Shown here one piece after another: positions 57,788 to 64,000 of a stretch of DNA of 64,000 nucleotides (position 1 is its first letter; every line of letters starts with the position of its first letter). Source of the DNA: Marisa cornuarietis (taxonomy: Eukaryota; Mollusca; Gastropoda; Architaenioglossa; Ampullariidae); contig SMMW01000511.1 of NCBI GenBank assembly GCA_004794655.1, forward strand, positions 1,293,001 through 1,357,000, written 5' to 3'. A program made the translations under genes and the position numbers. Below the pieces are notes generated by a model, which saw nothing but the letters and a program-made list of their open reading frames with translations, did no database searches and had not been told where the DNA came from.

Positions 57788-60634
57788 CAGACAACATATT
57801 TTCAATATCTTAAATGTTTAATGCCCCAATGTATTTTTTTGAATATTGATGACTTACCCCTTTACAGGAACCCAATGGGGGTGTCAATAAATGATCAAAT
57901 CAAATCAAATCATCATCATCATCTGAGCTTGGTCATATTTAAGCACATTGTCAATAGACAACTAGACCAAATATTTTCCTTTCTACAGCTTTAAGCTATG
58001 CAAGGGATTCAACTCCTAGCAGTTACTCAGACAGAGCAATGAAAGATGCAGAAAGCCCAAAACCAGCCTGTCCAGAAACAAGAGGAAGTGTCACTGTAGC
58101 AGAGGACACAACAGAGGTACAGACCCAGCTATAAGCTCTACAGCATTCTTAATTTCTCATAACAAAAAGTAACTATATTTTTGATAGGAATCATTTTGTT
58201 GTTGTTGATATTGATGATGGTGAATCTTAACTCAGACCAAGCATGTATTCAGAGTTAGATAAAAGAGTTGGTGTACACCTAGCATATTTTTCAGACGTTT
58301 TCTTATTGCTCAGAAACAAGAAAATCAGGCCAGAACTGCCAGCGAAAAAGAGGTTGCAGGCAATGCAGAGTCACGCCCTCGAACTCGCAGCAGGACTTCT
58401 ACTTTAAACTCGCTTGAACTTCCACCCAGAGACTTGCGTGAGGAGTGCTGGGTGGCAGCATCTGAAGAGGAAATGATGGACATGAGGAAGAGAGACAGGA
58501 TCGTGCTAGAGAAAGCCAACACAAGAAAATGGGTACACATACAAATGTACTACATCCAGAAATCTGTTGTTATTGAGATACAGCAAAATCCATGAATTCA
58601 GTCCCTAATGAGATCTGCTTAACAGTGGGACTGGCAGCATAACTACATGTATTGGCTTCCACCCAAGTCCAATTTTTTTTTTCATTCACTGTTGAACTAG
58701 AGCACATGCCCATATTCAAATTGCCCACTGGGATAAATAAAGTTGGTCATTGTCATTGTCATTTTGATATAAGCATGTAAATAAAGACAATAATTTAGAA
58801 GGTACAAGATCTTTACACAGTTAGGTCATTATGCATACATTAAATATATTATTAATAGTAGGGGATTTACCATATTTTTTATATTAATAATACAGTTAGA
58901 AGTGTTTGATAATTTTGTATAGCCCCATCCAGATAAGAAGGGAAAGCATGACGAAGCACCAGGCATCATTCGTATTGGACAAAAGACAGTTGATGAACAC
59001 TGCATGGAGTCAACACTGGATGGTGAAGCTGGAGCCTTATTGAATGCTTTCCGGCAGAATTCACTTAAAGAATACTTCCAGGCTGTTGAGCTTTGCAGCA
59101 AAAATGGGCTTGTTCTCACTCCAGGTCTTCTTGACAGAGGTCAGATTCCTGCTGTCTGCACCTCTTTTTCTTTCCCTTTAGGGGAGGGAATGAGGGTAAA
59201 GGGATGGAGGCCTTTGATATTTTCATCATCTGGGACAGTATTAGCACATTTCTTTCCTAAAATAATGATAATCTGTTCTTTAAAATAATACAAATGCTCA
59301 TCTAAGCATGGAGGATAGATTTTTTTAAGCAATTGCAAAGATTCAAGGGATGTCAAAGTATTTACCACTTTTAAAAAACTTATCTGCTTAAGTGTTGTAC
59401 TTTTTTCTTTAGTACTACTGTATCCACCAGAGTTACCTCACACAGAGCTAAAGAAGCATCTCAGGGTTCCTAGGGGAGGCTTAGCTGATCTGAGTGCTGG
59501 TGTCACCAAATCTCCACGACTGCTGAAGACATTACAAGAGGGCCAAGCAAAAGATAAGCTGGTACATACCAGGAGTGGAACTCTATTGAACGACAGCTGT
59601 CAGGATCATTCATGGACAGTCAAGGTGGCACAATCTGCTTCAGCAGAAAACTTGAGCACAGGACGTGCAGTGTTCAATTCCTGCATGACCTTTGAAGAAT
59701 ATGAAACGTACAACAAGTAAGTGCTACAAACCATAAGTATTATGGCAAAGACTGGGAAAATTTTACATACCACTGTCTACATTTATTAGTCTGCTCTGTT
59801 AACCATTGAAGTGATTTAGTGATAATGATGATGATTTATTTAATGATCTACATTATCACTCATATATGTGATACATATATGAGCGCATATGCCTAGGTAG
59901 AAAGATATCGTTTCAACAATAAGTATTTACCATGAAGTAGTGCATATACTTCTTGTTTGATTCTTTTACTTTTTGATTCACACATTGAATATATGAATGT
60001 TATAGATGTTACATTTTTCAGAATTAATATAAATAGAAACATAAAAGAATGCTACAAAGACCATGGTGAAGTTCTAAAATTTACTGTAATGGCATTCACC
60101 CTTATTCATTCCTTGTAATGCAGAAAAGAGGGTTGTCTCCTTTTTTCTTTCACACAAGCAGCTTTGAGAATGGGTATATGAATATGTCTAAGAGGCTTGG
60201 GTGTGAATAATAGTTGGGAGTCTGTAGCAAAGTAGGGTTTATTTTTTAACCGAACAAAGTTCTCTTTTTGCATCATTCATTTTTTTAACAGGCGTCTTCC
60301 AGTTCGATATAAAGAGTTGACAGAAGGAGGTAAGCATGAGAATAAAGGAGAGTATACAAAAAGAACAAAAGCCAGTTCTGAAGCAGGAAGACGGGTGAAA
60401 AAGAGTGGTGATGATGGGGAGTTCAAGGCCATGACTAAAGGTCACCGTCGTAAGAAACGCTCAAAGTCTTCACAAAACCTGTCTGCCTTCTGGCCAGGGT
60501 ACATGTTGGATAAGCTTGTTATGTGTATGCCTCTTTTAGATAATGGCCACTTCCCATGGACTCAAGGAAGCTCAACTCATTTCCACTATACTGGTCAGCC
60601 TAGGCATGCTTACTCTGCCAGGTACTATGTGTAA
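55735..60634 (+). CDS. EFCAB12: EF-hand protein resembling EFCAB12
   Basis: Nine exons join in phase to 720 aa: 55735-56097, 56436-56675, 56968-57108, 57365-57572, 57989-58116, 58314-58532, 58923-59139, 59413-59716, 60292-60634. The start is the first in-frame ATG (CATGCCACC context). The N-terminal 200 residues are basic, with a long helix at about 122-190 and a PPKEPEPKPRGPP stretch. Two EF-hand loops are visible. The first is residues 230-241 (DRNKDWRLTKQE; Asp1, Asn3, Asp5, Glu12). The second is residues 266-277 (DQDFDECLGYAE; Asp1, 3, 5, Glu12). Both have the acidic positions for Ca2+. The C-terminal half is Ser/Lys-rich with SAFWPGYMLDKL near the end. Layout and the paired EF hands suit EFCAB12, a poorly studied protein associated with ciliated/testis tissue, but it is longer than the human protein, so the symbol is tentative. 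No membrane segments. Divergently paired with TMEM43. Confidence 0.85.
57740..57787. repeat. (ATC)n microsatellite
   Basis: About 16 ATC units in the intron 57573-57988 of the EF-hand gene. Confidence 0.95.
57865..57925 (+). mobile_element. LINE/SINE 3' tail with AAATC repeats
   Basis: ACCCAATGGGGGTGTCAATA, then AATGATCAAATCAAATCAAA and an ATC run. A stem-like CCCAATGGGGG before a short tandem tail is typical of non-LTR element 3' ends. Only the tail is visible. Confidence 0.4.
58660..58766 (+). mobile_element. RTE-like LINE 3' tail
   Basis: A poly-T/T-rich block is followed by CATATTCAAATTGCCCACTG, GGATAAATAAAGTTGGTCA and three TTGTCA units, the pattern of RTE-type 3' ends (GGGATAAATAAAGT plus short tandem repeats). 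In the intron 58533-58922 of the EF-hand gene. Confidence 0.5.
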
Positions 60635-62154
60635 TAAATTGCAGATATTCTTACATAACAGCATGCTTATTTTGAAGACATCATCTAAGCCATTCCTGTA
60701 CCACAATTTTGGATCAGTACATATTTTCAACTATTTTTATAGCTACAATTATTTATCCATGCTAAGTTAAAGATTTCCACAGGCCAGTGTGCTTAGGGGC
60801 AGTGAGTGTAAGTGGTTCATCATTACAAGTGCATAGAATGTGGAATGGATGAGATCCTATTTCTCCTCTTCTACTGACCAAAAGATTGTACAAGACTAGA
60901 AAAAAAGATTTATAAAAATGATAAAAGCTGACAGACTTTTTCAATGTTTGACATTTGATTATTGTAATATCTCAACCAGTGTTTCAGTTTTATACAATGA
61001 TCAGTACCATTGGCATGTATGGTCCCCATTTTCAGGTATAATATAGTTTTTGCACTCAGTAAGTCTCTGAGTAAGAAATGTGATATCTATACCTTTTATC
61101 AGATTTAGGAGAAGAAACTTGTTGTTTTTCTAAATCTAAAGTATGACTTGCTTTGTACAGCACTTGCAGGAGTTGTACTTTAAGTATAAGCATATTTAAA
61201 TGTCTGTTAACATCATTGTTGGGAATGCATTTTTACTTTATGTAATTTCAAATTTGAATTGCTAGGTTAAGTGTTTGGAAATGATAATTAAAAAATATTA
61301 TTTTGTTGTTTGCAAGCTGCTTTGAACCTTTTTTAAAAGAAAAATCATTAAGTCTGAGATCCACGACCTCCTACTTATACAAATGAGAGAGTTCTTTGGT
61401 CCACTTAAGTTTCTTCAGCATGTTGTCTTTCATCACTCTCCCTCTCTGTGAAGTTTTCATGAATAACTAAAAGAGAATTAAAAAAGAAAATTTCTGTAAA
61501 GTGCAACAGCTGTGTATTTGTAAATATTGGAACAAGTAATGTTTACTTGACTATGTCTCTGGAGCCTTGTAATCAATATAAATAGGCTATGTAATGGCCT
61601 AAAATCAAGGTTTAATGTGACAAAAGCTTAATGTGTGCTTTTTGCAAAATAACTCTGATTTTTTTTTTATTTGAAGCATGGGATTTGAATCTGAATGTAT
61701 AAATCCACAATTTAGTGACTTGATTAATTACAGTGTATTAACAATGTAAAACATCATACCTTTCCTCTGAAGGTGAGAAAACAATATTGTGAAAAATGAT
61801 GAGCACAAATTTGTGGGTCTGCTGGCGTTAGTTTTTGTGTGTGTTGGTGTGCTGCTTGCACAGGTGTACGTCTGTACAGTTGTGTGAATCTGTTATGTAG
61901 AACTGTAGAAAGCGAATTTTTGGATTTTCAGAAAAGTGATTTGAAATACCTGTTGTCTATTTTTATTTGTTTTAATGAGAACGAAATATTTGGGCGGATG
62001 ATGAGTGTTTTGTGTGCGTGGGCGCAAGCGTGGGTGTCACCGTCTCATAGCGACTGCTTTTTCTTTCATGTAGCTGAGTCCTTGAGTGGCTACTCGTGTA
62101 AATGGTGAAGATTAGGATAGAGAGAAAAAGAGGGAGTTTTGCTGCCTTCGGTAC
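60635..62154. other. 3' region of the EF-hand gene, no further gene seen
   Basis: AT-rich sequence downstream of the stop. I see no exon with coding similarity. Confidence 0.45.
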
Positions 62155-62225
62155 AGGGCCGTGCTTAGCCCCCGCGGGGCCCGAGGCAAATAAAGGGCAT
62201 GTGCGGGGCCCTCGACGCCACGATC
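62155..62225. mobile_element. fragment of a GC-rich CAGGGCC-ended MITE
   Basis: CAGGGCCGTGCTTAGCCCCC, CGCGGGGCCCGAGG and CATGTGCGGGGCCCTCG echo the interior of the element at 26159-26338 (CCGCGGGGCCCTGAG, CATGTGCGGGGCC). The right end is not found. Confidence 0.5.
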
Positions 62226-64000
62226 GCACGGTTTTAGTTGGGATCTAAAGACACTTTTTTCTTCAGGCACATCTCGTCTTTTATCATTGACAGCACGCTG
62301 CATACACATTACATTTCTTTGGTCCAGGGACTCCGAGCAAAAGGGAGGGGAAATTTAAGTGTCCAAACACAAAGTGGTCAAACACTCAGTGACTTGCTTG
62401 CTGACTAGTCTAAATGTCTCATAAAGATGTCAGTCTACACCCTCAAGCCCATTTATTTCCCATGAAATCCCATCCCAAGGCTTTTACCGTGAAAAGGTTT
62501 TTTTTCAAGACAGTGCGTCAATTTTCATGCTGATTCTAAGTTATTAAAATAACAACAATAAGGCTAGCTGATGGGCCTGCTAATGCAAGTCTCATATTGA
62601 TTGTTTGTCTCAAACAAACACCAGAGCAACAGCATCCAGAGTTCGATAAGTGGAAATAAATCTCCCGTTTTTCTTTTCAGAAATTGTCGGTAGATATGGA
62701 AGTCGTTTTGTACCAGACAGACATTCTAGATGTTCATTCTACAAAGAAAATGTAGACCAGCGCAAAAGTTGCTGGGTCTTGTAGTGCAAGAATGTGTTTT
62801 CGTGTATCTGGTGTTAGCGTTCCGTGGATTTTCTTGTAGGACATAAAATTCACCATCGTCAGTTTGGGAACAGAAAGGTTATTGATTTTATTAAGTCCAT
62901 GCCTGTTTAAATTATGCGTAGAAACGTATGTTCATCATGAAAGCCGCATGTTGACACTAGAAGCTATGTCAGAATGGACACAACGACTGTGCGAGAACGA
63001 AATAAAACCAGTTACAGCCAGCTTCAAATGTATTGAAATGTGTGTGTATATATATATATCACTAAGAATCTTGTGTCAGGAATGTTGTCTCCATCAGTTG
63101 CCTGATAAGTAACAGGTTTAAATTACATCGCTGTGTATGAATGAGGCGGTAAAACATAAATTCCATATGCCAATCGTTGTTCCTTTACGAAGCTTTAGAG
63201 TTGTGTTGGGTGCAGGATGAGTAACGGGCTAGGAATCCTCGGCGACATCTGGCTCCGTGGTGGTGGCTGGCTCTCTGGTGGGCTGCTCCCTGACGGAAAC
63301 GGCGGCTTCAGTCCCATACTTATCGCAACCCTCCCCTCAGAGAACTGAAAGGAGCAAGGTCGTTTTTTGACTGGTCCGTGACTGTTGCAGTAGGTAATTA
63401 TGTGTGCATCGAGTCATCATTCTTTTCTGTGGGCTTAATCCCCTTGGCGGCATCCATCTCCACGCCCCACCACGGACGGTTGTCCGTCGACTCGCGAAGG
63501 TTGCTGATGTAGCCACCCTGGGTGCGGGCATGAGGGGCTTAGTCTCGGGCTGGCCCTCCACACCTGGTGGGTTCTGTCCAGCGAGATCCCTCATCGAAAA
63601 AAGGTCAAACGCCCGGATGCCGTTCTATCATCCTGCTTTTCCGTAGAGGTGTGCTCCCTTAGACTTTATTCCTCACCGCTTAGCCGCGGACACATGACAA
63701 TAACCCGCATCAAGGACAATATTTTGGTACTTCCTTCGTGGGAAGCTTTCGCCAACCACCTGTTTTGTGTCTGGGCTGTCTTCCTTACTCTATGTCACAT
63801 GGCAATACCGACTAGGACGTGGGGCCTTTTCCCCTTGGCAGGGGCACATACCTGTTTGTGAGCAATGGCAGGAGTGACCGATCTCAAGATCAGGCTATGA
63901 GGAGGAACTCACAGACCTGGAATTGTTCGGTTTTGTGTAGCAGTACAGAAGATGGTTGGATTAAGATATCAGACCATCGAATTCAAAAGCAGGGGCATCG
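62226..64000. other. terminal stretch, probably repeats, no supported gene
   Basis: A GC-richer block at 63180-64000 differs in composition from the AT-rich sequence before it. It has an 85-codon minus-strand frame (63337-63594) with Pro/Arg-rich content and a CTHNYLLQQ end, resembling non-coding-repeat-derived frames or a LINE 5' region. CTTTTCCCCTTGGCAGGGGC at 63825-63844 forms a small hairpin. I cannot classify it. Confidence 0.35.

Noticed and set aside
1..64000. CRISPR arrays, operons, bacterial genes, tRNA or rRNA genes
   Set aside because: No regularly spaced direct repeats with unique spacers, no operon structure and no convincing cloverleaf; the only pol III-like boxes belong to the SINE.

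Overview
This is a eukaryotic window: coding sequence is split into short exons with GT-AG (and two GC-AG) introns, and the gaps are packed with CA/GT, ATC and AAT microsatellites, LINE tails, a tRNA-like SINE and short inverted-repeat elements. The gene content (a receptor tyrosine phosphatase with a fucolectin-type ectodomain plus EGF modules, a Shisa-like PPxY protein, TMEM43 and an EF-hand protein) and repeat style suggest a lophotrochozoan, most likely a gastropod mollusc. Species and clade are inferred from the sequence alone.

Region 1 (1-3.7 kb): a broken partial copy of the phosphatase gene (transmembrane exon, two D1 exons, one D2-type exon with a stop), possibly preceded by the last exon of another gene. 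Region 2 (4.0-21.0 kb, + strand): a 24-exon receptor-type protein tyrosine phosphatase, which I could splice in frame from signal peptide to stop (1024 aa). One of its introns (16.2-19.2 kb) holds a young LTR retroelement that codes only for a Gag-like protein. Region 3 (21-35 kb): gene-poor and repeat-rich, with a SINE, hAT-like inverted-repeat elements nested in each other, a decayed LINE reverse transcriptase, a duplicated pseudo-exon of the next gene and a telomere-like MITE.

Region 4 (35.2-37.1 kb, + strand): a four-exon Shisa/WBP1-like single-pass membrane protein (214 aa) with six ectodomain cysteines and two PPxY motifs. Region 5 (40.4-44.1 kb, + strand): a three-exon uncharacterised 217-aa protein. 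Region 6 (47.1-53.7 kb, - strand): TMEM43, complete at 399 aa in 11 coding exons. Region 7 (55.7-60.6 kb, + strand): a nine-exon EF-hand protein (720 aa) resembling EFCAB12, head to head with TMEM43. The last 3.4 kb holds repeats and no gene I can support.

The genes look like independent housekeeping, ciliary or receptor genes rather than one pathway. The most notable features are the phosphatase locus with its chimeric upstream pseudogene, the Gag-only LTR element inside it, and the two GC-AG introns.
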